Part shown: positions 8,204 through 15,965 of the stretch, piece after piece
Layout of the letters: the number at the start of each line of letters is the position of its first letter
How positions within the stretch are numbered: position 1 is the first letter of the stretch
NCBI GenBank assembly: GCA_944379995.1
Contig: CALWGF010000001.1
Span: forward strand, 225,006 to 289,005
Direction: 5' to 3'
DNA length: 64,000 nucleotides
Origin: an uncultured Clostridia bacterium
GTDB taxonomy: Bacteria > Bacillota > Clostridia > Lachnospirales > Anaerotignaceae
Position numbers and translations under genes: made by a program
Notes under the pieces: generated by a model
What the model was told of the DNA's origin: nothing
Seen by the model: only the letters and a program-made list of their open reading frames with translations
The model's database searches: none

Positions 8204-9613
8204 ATGGAAAACAAAAATTCAGCAGGAAGTCCTTATGAGTTTTATGGAAAAATGTCTTTAAAAAGAGCTATTCCTTTAGGACTTCAACACGTACTTGCAA
8301 TGTTTGTAGGTAACCTTACACCTATACTTATTATCACAGGTGCTTGTGGTATTGGTGCAGGCAGTGATTTTGCCGATTTACAGGTAACTCTTTTACAAAA
8401 TGCTATGCTTGTTGCGGGTATTGTTACTCTTGTTCAGCTTTATGCTATTGGACCTGTTGGTGGTAAAGTGCCTATTATAATGGGTACAAGTTCAGGTTTT
8501 ATTGGAGTATTTAATAGTGTTGCTAATGTAATGGGCGGAGGTATTCTTGCTTATGCTGCTATTATGGGTGCTTCAATAATTGGTGGTATTTTTGAAGGTG
8601 TTTTAGGATTTTGTCTTAAACCTTTAAGAAGATTTTTCCCACCGGTTGTAACTGGTACTGTTGTTCTTTCAATTGGTCTTTCTCTTATTGCCGTTGGTGT
8701 AAACTCTTTCGGTGGTGGTGGAAGCACAGTTGCCGATTTTGGTTCTTTAGAAAATCTTTTCCTTGGTACACTTGTACTTATTGTAATCGTTGCTTTTAAA
8801 CACGGTTCAAAAGGTTTTACAAGCTCATCTTCTATTCTTATAGGAATTATAGTAGGATATATTGCAGCTTTTATAATGTCACTTACACTTGATACAACAG
8901 GTGTTACTGCTGATGGTACAGAATATGTTAAGGCTTGGGTTTTAAACTGGGATAAGGTAAAGGAAGCTAGCTGGTTTGCTGTTCCAGAAATTATGCCTAT
9001 TAAACCAACATTCGACCTTAGAGCAATTCTTCCTGTACTTATAATGTTTATTGTTACTGCTGTTGAAACAGTTGGAGATATTTCCGGTGTTATGGAAGGC
9101 GGTATGGGTAGAGAAGCAAGTGATACTGAACTTTCAGGTGGTATTATATGTGACGGTCTTGGTTCAAGTTTTGCTGCTATTTTTGGTGTTCTTCCAAATA
9201 CATCATTTAGTCAAAATGTTGGTCTTGTTACAATGACTAAAATTGTAAACCGTTTTGCTCTTGCAACAGGTGCTATATTCCTTGTTCTTTGCGGTCTTTT
9301 CCCTAAACTTGCTGCTCTTATTTCAATTATGCCACAGAGCGTTCTTGGTGGTGCAGCTGTTATGATGTTCTCATCTATTGTTGTAAGTGGTATTCAGCTT
9401 ATAACAAAATATCCTATGAAGGGTAGAAATATTACAATAGTTTCTGTTGCTCTTGGACTTGGATATGGTCTTGGTGCAAACAGTGGTGTTCTTTCTCATA
9501 TGCCACAGGCTGTTCAGCTTATATTTGGTGGTTCTGGTATTGTTCCTGCTGCTATTGTGGCTATTATTCTTAATATAATTATTCCTAAAGATGAGGAAGA
9601 AACTGCTAAATGA
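8204..9613 (+). CDS. NCS2 family xanthine/uracil permease
   Basis: 469-residue NCS2 (nucleobase:cation symporter-2) membrane protein with about 14 hydrophobic segments. Family marks: the LGLQHVLAMFVGN-like start (~24-37), GTSSGFIGVF, and an ETVGDISGVMEGG motif (~287-299) where NCS2 proteins bind substrate. Its place just before the xanthine dehydrogenase-type genes suggests xanthine, hypoxanthine or urate uptake. Its stop overlaps the next gene by four bases (ATGA). Confidence 0.92.
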   Translation: MENKNSAGSPYEFYGKMSLKRAIPLGLQHVLAMFVGNLTPILIITGACGIGAGSDFADLQVTLLQNAMLVAGIVTLVQLYAIGPVGGKVPIIMGTSSGFIGVFNSVANVMGGGILAYAAIMGASIIGGIFEGVLGFCLKPLRRFFPPVVTGTVVLSIGLSLIAVGVNSFGGGGSTVADFGSLENLFLGTLVLIVIVAFKHGSKGFTSSSSILIGIIVGYIAAFIMSLTLDTTGVTADGTEYVKAWVLNWDKVKEASWFAVPEIMPIKPTFDLRAILPVLIMFIVTAVETVGDISGVMEGGMGREASDTELSGGIICDGLGSSFAAIFGVLPNTSFSQNVGLVTMTKIVNRFALATGAIFLVLCGLFPKLAALISIMPQSVLGGAAVMMFSSIVVSGIQLITKYPMKGRNITIVSVALGLGYGLGANSGVLSHMPQAVQLIFGGSGIVPAAIVAIILNIIIPKDEEETAK

Positions 9614-10125
9614 TAAATATTGTTGTTACAGGCAAAAGACAAAGTGGTAAATCTACTCTTATAAAAAGAGTTATTGAAAAATATAATTTCTCAGTAGGTG
9701 GATATGTTACTTTACCTGTATATAATAATAATGTAATAAGTGGTTATAAAATGGTTTCTGTACCTTCAAATGGTATTGAAAAAACCATTATTGATATTAA
9801 AATGGACGGAGAGGTTATTCCTTATCCGTCTGTTTTTTTGGACTTTGGTGTAAATTGTATTGAGAATGGATTAAATGGCGATTATGATTTTTTATTACTT
9901 GATGAAATAGGGCGAATTGAAAAAAATGTATTTCAATTTACTAATAAAATAAAATATGCTCTTGATAGTAATAAAAATGTTTTTGCTGTACTTAAAAAAG
10001 AGGACATACATTTTATTAATGAAATTAAAAAACGTAATGACATATATTTATGGGATATTGATATAATAGACAGGGAAAAGGCTTTTATGGAAATTTGTAA
10101 TTTGATAGAAAATTTAGAGGTTTAA
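9610..10125 (+). CDS. P-loop NTPase, THEP1-like nucleoside-triphosphatase
   Basis: 171-residue P-loop protein with Walker A GKRQSGKST (~8-16) and Walker B DFLLLDEIGRIE (~96-107), the pattern of the THEP1/NTPase_1 family. Translationally coupled to the permease (ATGA overlap) and upstream of the molybdenum hydroxylase subunits. Similar NTPases occur in molybdoenzyme loci; a role in cofactor or enzyme maturation is inference. Catalysis beyond NTP hydrolysis cannot be read. Confidence 0.7.
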   Translation: MINIVVTGKRQSGKSTLIKRVIEKYNFSVGGYVTLPVYNNNVISGYKMVSVPSNGIEKTIIDIKMDGEVIPYPSVFLDFGVNCIENGLNGDYDFLLLDEIGRIEKNVFQFTNKIKYALDSNKNVFAVLKKEDIHFINEIKKRNDIYLWDIDIIDREKAFMEICNLIENLEV

Positions 10126-10140
10126 AAACCTCTTTTTTTT
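10116..10140 (+). terminator. Terminator overlapping the NTPase stop
   Basis: Stem AGAGGTTT / AAACCTCT with a two-base gap, then eight T; its 5' arm overlaps the last codons. It splits permease-NTPase from the xdh genes. Confidence 0.8.
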
Positions 10141-10231
10141 ATGTAGAAATATATTGCAATAAATTAAAAAAACTATTACAATTAATCGGAATGTCTTTTT
10201 TTAGTAAAGTATATATTTAATTGATAAATAA

Positions 10232-10240
10232 TGTTATAAT
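10232..10240 (+). promoter_or_regulatory. Extended -10 promoter candidate for the xdh operon
   Basis: TG-T-TATAAT with no good -35 box at 16-18 bp, 60 bp before the GTG start of the first subunit. An activator may be needed. No ModE-like box was recognised. Confidence 0.4.
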
Positions 10241-10299
10241 ACTATTAAAGATATGTTAATTTATTTCCAAAAACAGAGTAGTTTAATGGAGGGAAAAAA

Positions 10300-11088
10300 G
10301 TGCTTACTATTAATGAGTATGTAAAAGTAAAAAGCCTTGAAGAAGCCTATGAGCTTAATCAGAAAAAAACAAATAGAATTATTGGAGGTATGCTTTGGCT
10401 CAAAATGAGTACATTAAGAGTACAAACTGCCATTGATATGTCTGGTCTTTCTCTTGATAATATCGAAGAAACAGACGAAGAATTTAAAATAGGTGCTATG
10501 ACTACTTTAAGACAGCTTGAAACAAATGAAAGTCTTAATAATTATACAAATGGTGCTATTAGAGAAAGTGTTCGTCATATTGTAGGGGTACAGTTTAGAA
10601 ATAGTGCTACTATTGGCGGAAGTATATATGGTAGATATGGTTTCTCTGATGTTTTAACAATGTTTTTAGCATTGGATAGCTATGTTGAACTTTATAAAGG
10701 TGGTATTGTGCCTCTTTCTGAATTTGCTAAAATGAAAGCCGATAGAGATATTATTGTAAATATTATTGTTAAAAAGAAACCTTTAAAATGCGTTTATATG
10801 TCAGAAAGAATTTCAAAAACAGATTTTCCTGTTTTAGCAGTATGTGTTTCTGAATGTGACGGTAAATTTATTGCATCTGTTGGTGCTAGACCTGCAAGAG
10901 CAGAAGCTATTACAGATTGTGAAGGTATACTTTCTAATGGTATTAATGCTGAAAGTGCTGAAAAATTTGGAAAATATGTAACTGAAAAACTTAATTTCAA
11001 TTCAAATATGAGAGGCTCTGCCGAGTATAGAGAACATCTTTCAAAAGTTCTTGTTAAAAGAGCTGTTATGGCTTTGGGAGGTAAATAA
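10300..11088 (+). CDS. Xanthine dehydrogenase-type FAD-binding subunit
   Basis: 262-residue FAD subunit of a three-subunit molybdenum hydroxylase (xanthine oxidase family). The N-terminal PCMH-type FAD fold has RIIGGMLWLKM (~27) and AIRESVRHIVGVQFRNSATIGG (~86-107), where the flavin sits; a CO-dehydrogenase flavoprotein C-terminal domain follows. It passes electrons from the FeS subunit to NAD or another acceptor. GTG start with TGGAGGG seven bases upstream. First of the tightly packed genes FAD-FeS-Mo-mocA. Confidence 0.92.
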   Translation: MLTINEYVKVKSLEEAYELNQKKTNRIIGGMLWLKMSTLRVQTAIDMSGLSLDNIEETDEEFKIGAMTTLRQLETNESLNNYTNGAIRESVRHIVGVQFRNSATIGGSIYGRYGFSDVLTMFLALDSYVELYKGGIVPLSEFAKMKADRDIIVNIIVKKKPLKCVYMSERISKTDFPVLAVCVSECDGKFIASVGARPARAEAITDCEGILSNGINAESAEKFGKYVTEKLNFNSNMRGSAEYREHLSKVLVKRAVMALGGK

Positions 11089-11090
11089 TA

Positions 11091-11549
11091 ATGAATATAC
11101 AGGTTAAAATTAACGGAAAAAATGTAAAATCTGAAATAGATGCTGATTTACTTCTTATAGATTATTTAAGAGATAATGGCTGTCTTAGTGTTAAAAGAGG
11201 TTGTGAAACTTCAAACTGTGGTCTTTGTACTGTATTAATGAACGGAAAACCTGTACTTTCTTGTTCTGTACTTGCTGCTCGTGCTGACGGTAGCGAAATT
11301 TATACTCTTGAAGGACTTCAAAAAGAAGCTGAAGAATTTGGTACATTCGTTGCAAATCAAGGTGCGGAACAATGTGGTTTCTGTAACCCTGGTTTTATAA
11401 TGAATGTTATTGCTATGCTTCGTGAAAATGAAAATCCTACTGATGATGAAATAAAAGAATATCTTGCAGGAAATCTTTGCAGATGTTCAGGATATGAGGG
11501 ACAGTTTAGAGCAATTAAAAACTTCCTTGCACAAAGGGGGGCTAAATAA
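11091..11549 (+). CDS. Xanthine dehydrogenase-type [2Fe-2S] subunit
   Basis: 152 residues with both cluster domains of the family: plant-type ferredoxin Cys in GCETSNCGLCTVLMNG (~37-52) plus a later Cys in VLSC, and a helical second-cluster domain with CGFCNPGFIM (~95-104) and CRCSGY (~130-135). It relays electrons from the molybdenum site to FAD. It starts two bases after the FAD subunit and overlaps the Mo subunit start by one base. Confidence 0.95.
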   Translation: MNIQVKINGKNVKSEIDADLLLIDYLRDNGCLSVKRGCETSNCGLCTVLMNGKPVLSCSVLAARADGSEIYTLEGLQKEAEEFGTFVANQGAEQCGFCNPGFIMNVIAMLRENENPTDDEIKEYLAGNLCRCSGYEGQFRAIKNFLAQRGAK

Positions 11550-13831
11550 TGGATACAAAATTTGTAAATAAACCTATTATGAAAAAAGATGCTATGGCTC
11601 TTGTTATGGGAAAACCTGTGTATCTTGATGATGTTGCACCTAAAGATTGCCTTATTGTAAAGGTTTTAAGAAGTCCTCACGCTAACGCTATTGTTGAGGA
11701 AGTAAAAAAAGACGTTGCCCTTAAAGTGCCTAACATAGAATGTATTTATACTTGGGAAGATGTGCCACAAAATCGTTTTACTATGGCAGGACAAACATAT
11801 CCTGAACCTAGTCCATATGATAGACTTATACTTGATAAACACGTTAGATATGTTGGTGACCCTGTTGCTATTGTTGCTGGTAGTGATGAAAAAAGCGTTG
11901 ATAAGGCTCTTAAAATGATAAAAGTTAAATATAAAGTGTTAGAGCCAATACTTGATTTTAGAAAATCAAAAGATAATGACATTCTTGTTCACCCAGAAGA
12001 AAGTTGGAAATCACTTTGTCCTGTTGGTGCTGATAATAAAAGAAATCTTTGTGCAAGTGAAACTTGTGGAAATGGTGATGTTGAAAAAGTGCTTTCAGAA
12101 TGTGACATAGTTCTTGAAAGAACATATCATACAAAGGCAAATCAACAAGCTATGATGGAAACTTTCAGAACATATTGCTATATTGACACATATGGCAGAC
12201 TTAATGTTTTAAGTTCAACACAGATTGTTTTCCACGCAAGAAGAATTTTATCAACTGCTCTTGGTATTCCAAAATCAAAAATAAGAGTAACAAAACCTCG
12301 TATTGGCGGTGGTTTTGGTGCAAAACAAACTCTTGTTGCTGAAATTTTCCCTGCTTTTGTAACTTGGAAAACAGGTAAGCCTTCAAAAATGATATTTACA
12401 AGAGAAGAAAGTCAAATTGCTTCTACTCCTCGTCACGAAATGGAAGTAACTGTTCGTGTTGGTGCTACAAAAGAGGGTATTATAAAAGCTGTTGACCTTT
12501 ACACACTTTCAAATACAGGTGCTTATGGTGAACACGGTCCTACAACAGTAGGTCTTTCTGGTCATAAGTCAATACCTCTTTATGGTAAAGTTGAAGCATT
12601 TAAGTTTGCTTATGATGTTGTATATTCAAATGTTATGTCTGCCGGTGCATACAGAGGCTATGGTGCAACACAAGGTATATTTGCTCTTGAGTCTGCTGTA
12701 AATGAGCTTTCTGCAAAACTTGGTATTGACCCTGTAAAAATTCGTGAGATGAATATGGTAAGAGAAGGTGACACAATGCCTGCTTACTATAATGAAACAA
12801 CAAACAGTTGTGCTTTAGATAGATGTCTTGAAAAAGCTAAAAATATGATTAACTGGAATGAAAAATATCCATATAAAGATATGGGAAATGGTAAAGTTAG
12901 AAGCGTTGGTGTGGCTATGGCTATGCAAGGCTCAGGTATTTCAAATGTTGACGTTGGTAGTGCTACAATAAAAGTTGATGACGATGGTCTTTATACACTT
13001 CTTATAGGTTCTGCCGATATGGGTACTGGTTGTGATACTATACTTGCACAGATTGCTGCCGAAAGCCTTGAATGTGATATTGATAATATTACTGTTCTTG
13101 CTGCTGATACTGACTCATCTCCTTATGATTCTGGTTCTTATGCATCAAGTACAACATATGTTACAGGTAAAGCCGTATGTAATGCTTGTGAAAAACTTAT
13201 TGATATTATGAAAGAGGAAGGAGCAAAAGCTCTTGGTCTTTCTGTTGATGAAGTAGACTTTGACGGAAAGAGAGTTTTTGGAAAAGATAAAGAAATATCA
13301 ACTGCTGAGCTTGCTGTTAAATCACAATGTGGTACAAAAACAGCCCTTGAGGTTACTGTAAGCCATAGTTCTCCTATATCTCCACCACCTTTTATGGTTG
13401 GTATGGTTGAAATCGAGCTTGACAAAGAAACAGGTCATATTGATATTATTGATTATGTTGCTGTTGTTGACTGTGGAACACCTATAAATACAAATCTTGC
13501 TAGAGTACAGGTTGAAGGTGGTCTTGGTCAGGGTATTGGTATGGCTCTTTTTGAAGATGTTCAATACAGCGAAAAAGGAAGAATGTATAATAACTCATTT
13601 ATGCAGTATAAATTGCCTGCAAGAAATGATGTAGGTACATTAAGAGTTGAATTTGAAAATAGCTATGAACAAACTGGTCCATATGGTGCTAAGTCAATAG
13701 GTGAAATTGTTATTAATACACCTTCTCCGGCTCTTGCTCACGCTGTTTATAATGCAACAGGTGTTTATATACACGAACTCCCTATAACTCCAGAAAAAAT
13801 AGTTATGGGTATGATTAAAAATGAAAATTAA
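11549..13831 (+). CDS. Xanthine dehydrogenase-type molybdenum-binding subunit
   Basis: 760-residue catalytic subunit. The N-terminal Ald_Xan_dh a/b domain (~20-120) is followed by the molybdopterin-binding domain with RIGGGFGAKQ (~250-260), GAYRGYGATQG (~366-376), SGSYASSTTYVTG and the conserved Glu in GAKSIGEIVINTPSPAL near the end, the base in this family. It hydroxylates purines or related heterocycles with water as oxygen donor. Next to a purine permease, xanthine or hypoxanthine are the likely substrates, but selenium-dependent or other heterocycle hydroxylases look alike. No XdhC-type insertion factor is present here. Confidence 0.93.
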   Translation: MDTKFVNKPIMKKDAMALVMGKPVYLDDVAPKDCLIVKVLRSPHANAIVEEVKKDVALKVPNIECIYTWEDVPQNRFTMAGQTYPEPSPYDRLILDKHVRYVGDPVAIVAGSDEKSVDKALKMIKVKYKVLEPILDFRKSKDNDILVHPEESWKSLCPVGADNKRNLCASETCGNGDVEKVLSECDIVLERTYHTKANQQAMMETFRTYCYIDTYGRLNVLSSTQIVFHARRILSTALGIPKSKIRVTKPRIGGGFGAKQTLVAEIFPAFVTWKTGKPSKMIFTREESQIASTPRHEMEVTVRVGATKEGIIKAVDLYTLSNTGAYGEHGPTTVGLSGHKSIPLYGKVEAFKFAYDVVYSNVMSAGAYRGYGATQGIFALESAVNELSAKLGIDPVKIREMNMVREGDTMPAYYNETTNSCALDRCLEKAKNMINWNEKYPYKDMGNGKVRSVGVAMAMQGSGISNVDVGSATIKVDDDGLYTLLIGSADMGTGCDTILAQIAAESLECDIDNITVLAADTDSSPYDSGSYASSTTYVTGKAVCNACEKLIDIMKEEGAKALGLSVDEVDFDGKRVFGKDKEISTAELAVKSQCGTKTALEVTVSHSSPISPPPFMVGMVEIELDKETGHIDIIDYVAVVDCGTPINTNLARVQVEGGLGQGIGMALFEDVQYSEKGRMYNNSFMQYKLPARNDVGTLRVEFENSYEQTGPYGAKSIGEIVINTPSPALAHAVYNATGVYIHELPITPEKIVMGMIKNEN

Positions 13832-14408
13832 TATTATACTTATGGCAGGGGGTAACAGTATTCGTTTTGGAGAAAATAAACTTCTTTATGAATATAATGG
13901 TAAACCTCTCTATAAAATAGCACTTGAAAATATAATTAATGGTTTTTTAAAATGCCCTTATGATTGGAATGTTATAGTTGTTACACAATATGAAGAAATA
14001 AAAAACTATATTGATACAATATATAAAAATACAAATATATATTCTGTATTAAGTCCACAAAGCTGTTATGGTGTTTCTTATACTGTTAAAGCTGGTATAC
14101 TTTCAAAATATTGTAATGGTGAATGGTATATGTTTGCTGTGTGTGACCAACCTTTTATGAAAAGTGAAACATATTTAAGGCTTTTTTTGGAAACTTTAAA
14201 TTCTAAAAAGGGTATAGGTACTTTAATATATAATAATCGTGAGGGAAACCCTATTGTATTTAATAGTGTGTATAAAAATGAACTTCTTTCTCTTGAAGGT
14301 GATAGGGGAGGAAGAAATGTATTGAAAAAGCATAGAGATGATGTTTATTATTGTGAAGTGTATTGCGAAAGAGAACTTTATGATATAGATACAAAAGATT
14401 TTTTATAA
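13821..14408 (+). CDS. MocA-like molybdenum cofactor nucleotidyltransferase
   Basis: 195-residue NTP-transferase with MAGGNSIRFGENKLLYEYNGKPL (nucleotide-binding G-rich loop) and VCDQPFM (metal-binding Asp). This is the MocA/MobA-like family that adds CMP to molybdopterin for xanthine-oxidase-type enzymes. It overlaps the Mo subunit by 11 bp, so it matures that enzyme, and is the last gene of the operon. An alternative is an unrelated sugar-nucleotide transferase; context argues against that. Confidence 0.82.
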   Translation: MKINIILMAGGNSIRFGENKLLYEYNGKPLYKIALENIINGFLKCPYDWNVIVVTQYEEIKNYIDTIYKNTNIYSVLSPQSCYGVSYTVKAGILSKYCNGEWYMFAVCDQPFMKSETYLRLFLETLNSKKGIGTLIYNNREGNPIVFNSVYKNELLSLEGDRGGRNVLKKHRDDVYYCEVYCERELYDIDTKDFL

Positions 14409-14423
14409 ACAAATAAAACAAAA

Positions 14424-14455
14424 CCGAAAAGATATTTTGTCTTTTCGGTTTTTTT
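14424..14455 (+). terminator. Terminator of the xdh operon
   Basis: Perfect stem CCGAAAAGA / TCTTTTCGG, loop TATTTTG, then TTTTTTT. Confidence 0.92.
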
Positions 14456-14458
14456 ATT

Positions 14459-14638
14459 TTATATTTTATTTGATGTTTTCATAAATTCTTCTATTATTTT
14501 AACAGAACCATTTATTCCTAAAATGCTACTGTCTATACAAATATCATAGTGCATTGATAAGCCCCAAGTACCACCTGTATATTTTTTATAATGTCTACTA
14601 CGTGATTTATCTGTTTTTTCCATTGTTTCAAGAAATAT
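14459..14638 (-). pseudogene. C-terminal remnant of a cytidylate kinase-like protein
   Basis: The minus frame encodes ~59 residues with no start or P-loop, ending in MEKTDKSRSRHYKKYTGG, TWGLSMHYDICIDSSILGI and SVKIIEEFM. This is the C-terminal pattern of the cytidylate-kinase-like family common in Clostridia (RSRYY..YTG.KWG...YDLCI.SS.LGI). The 5' part is missing and the match ends near 14640, where unrelated sequence begins. Confidence 0.65.
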
Positions 14639-14647
14639 ATTGTAAAT

Positions 14648-14778
14648 TGTCCTAATGTTGGTTTAAAACTAAGGCTTAATGTATAGGGTATACTTGATAT
14701 TGGTGATGTTCAAAGATTTGCTTTTGTTACAAAACTTACTCCTAATGAATTTATTAAAAGTCATATTAAAAACGCTAT
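14648..14778 (+). pseudogene. Short unidentified coding remnant
   Basis: One plus frame reads CPNVGLKLRLNV, a stop, then GILDIGDVQRFAFVTKLTPN and a few more residues. The amino-acid composition looks protein-like. The block IGDVQRF...KL is reminiscent of the C-terminal part of IS110-type transposases, but the spacing does not fit well and the origin is unproven. It is too short and interrupted to be a gene. Confidence 0.25.
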
Positions 14779-14791
14779 ATATCTTTTTAAC

Positions 14792-15229
14792 TTATTCATT
14801 TTTTGAATACTCCTTTGTGATGATATTATTATTGATTTTTTTAAGTGTAGTCATAAAACTTAATAAGTCCTCTTGTGAAATATCTTTGAATGCTTCTTTT
14901 TCAGCTTTTTTAAATATTTCCTGTACTTTTTTTGCTGTTTCAAATCCTTTTTCGGTTAGTGAAACATAGTTTGTTTTTTTATTTCCGTTGCGATATTCAC
15001 GTATTAAAAGATTTGAATTTTCCATACGTTGTATTATTCCTGTTATTGTTGCAGGTTCAATAAAAAAAGCCCTTGAAAGCTCTCTTTGTTCACAACCATT
15101 ATTGTTATATAGATAATCAAGTATTTTGCCTTGTCCTGGTAAAAGTCCAAGTTTTGTGGTTTCTGCCACTATTTTTTTATGGAATATTGTTTCAGTCAAT
15201 AATAAAAGATTATGAAATGAATTATCCAT
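14792..15229 (-). CDS. MarR family transcriptional regulator
   Basis: 145 residues, typical MarR winged-helix size. Recognition region CEQRELSRAFFIEPATITGIIQRMENSNLLIREYRNGNKKT (~48-88, wing included), long flanking helices for dimerisation. Ribosome site AAGGAGATG. Its promoter carries a paired palindrome, so autoregulation is likely. It lies head-to-tail downstream of the Feo operon, separated by a terminator. Ligand and targets unknown. Confidence 0.9.
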   Translation of the reverse strand: MDNSFHNLLLLTETIFHKKIVAETTKLGLLPGQGKILDYLYNNNGCEQRELSRAFFIEPATITGIIQRMENSNLLIREYRNGNKKTNYVSLTEKGFETAKKVQEIFKKAEKEAFKDISQEDLLSFMTTLKKINNNIITKEYSKNE

Positions 15230-15259
15230 AAATTATTACATCTCCTTTTTAAAATATAT

Positions 15260-15322
15260 TTAGCTTCCTAATCAAATGATTAGCTTCCTAAATATTTTAT
15301 GACTGTTATAATATTTTGTCAA
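15260..15322 (-). promoter_or_regulatory. marR promoter with duplicated MarR-type operator
   Basis: Reading minus, TTGACA (15322-15317) and TAAAAT (15299-15294) are 17 bp apart. Immediately downstream, TTAGGAAGCTAA occurs twice (15291-15280 and 15271-15260) around an 8-bp centre, forming a larger dyad (CTAATCA..TGATTAG at 15268-15283). Each half has TTAG/CTAA ends, like MarR boxes. Placement between promoter and start codon fits autorepression. Confidence 0.75.
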
Positions 15323-15330
15323 TAAAAAAA

Positions 15331-15356
15331 GCAGTATGTTTTTTAAAACATACTGC
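15331..15356 (-). terminator. Terminator of the feo operon
   Basis: Perfect 12-bp stem GCAGTATGTTTT / AAAACATACTGC with T7 on the minus strand side. Confidence 0.9.
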
Positions 15357-15363
15357 ATATATA

Positions 15364-15525
15364 TTATTTATCATCATTATGGGTTTGACAAGAAGGGCAG
15401 GAGTGGCAAGAACTACAACCACAGCCACAACCGCTTTTTCCTTGTGCTTTCATTTTTTTATATGCCATTAATGAAAGAGTAACAATTATAACTAATATAA
15501 GTATTACAATTATATCACCAATCAT
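15364..15525 (-). CDS. FeoB-associated Cys-rich membrane protein
   Basis: 53 residues, too short for many gene finders. One N-terminal membrane helix (~4-20, DIIVILILVIIVTLSLM), then a Cys/His tail CGCGCSSCHSCPSC. This is the FeoB-associated Cys-rich peptide family found beside feoB in Firmicutes, probably a small iron-handling partner of the transporter. Its GGAGTGAT ribosome site overlaps the end of the upstream fur-like gene. Seven Cys lie within 14 residues. Confidence 0.85.
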   Translation of the reverse strand: MIGDIIVILILVIIVTLSLMAYKKMKAQGKSGCGCGCSSCHSCPSCQTHNDDK

Positions 15526-15529
15526 ATTA

Positions 15530-15940
15530 TCACTCCTTTTTTATACTTACAGAAAAGTTTTCATTTGTGATTAAGCCTTTTTCTCTTAAAAATGTATCTA
15601 TAAGACAATAAAGTTCATCAGAATTACTATCTGAAAGAGGCATTTCTTCAAGAGTAATTTTTTTACAACCACAACCTTCCATACAGCAGTTTTTTACACT
15701 AAATCTATCTTTTGTATCTATTACACCGCTGTCTTCAAGCATTGATATAAAGCGATATACCGTTGCAAGACCTATTGTAGGGTCTGTTTTTGATGCTTCA
15801 TAAAATATTTCTTTACAGCAGGAGTATTTTCCAGCTAATATAATATCTATAAGTATTTCTCTTTGTTTTGTTATACGAAAGTTCTTTTCCTTAAGTTTTT
15901 CAATAATATTTTTTCTGTTTGAATTTATACTAAAACCCAT
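15530..15940 (-). CDS. Fur family transcriptional regulator
   Basis: 136-residue Fur-superfamily repressor. Winged helix with RITKQREILIDIIL (~22-35) and PTIGLATVYRFISMLEDSGVI (~54-74). The dimerisation part is unusual: NCCMEGCGC takes the place of the usual HxHxxH block, so metal binding differs from classical Fur. It lies within the Feo operon and so probably controls ferrous iron uptake. A zinc- or peroxide-type (Zur/PerR) role is less likely from context. Confidence 0.85.
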   Translation of the reverse strand: MGFSINSNRKNIIEKLKEKNFRITKQREILIDIILAGKYSCCKEIFYEASKTDPTIGLATVYRFISMLEDSGVIDTKDRFSVKNCCMEGCGCKKITLEEMPLSDSNSDELYCLIDTFLREKGLITNENFSVSIKKE

Positions 15941-15965
15941 TTATACACCTGCTTTTATATATTTT

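Noticed and set aside
10126..10299. ModE binding site before the xdh genes
   Set aside because: No convincing inverted ModE-type box was seen; only an extended -10 promoter could be supported.
14648..14778. IS110 transposase fragment
   Set aside because: Only a short IGDVQRF-like block matches and its spacing to neighbouring motifs is wrong; kept as an unidentified remnant instead.
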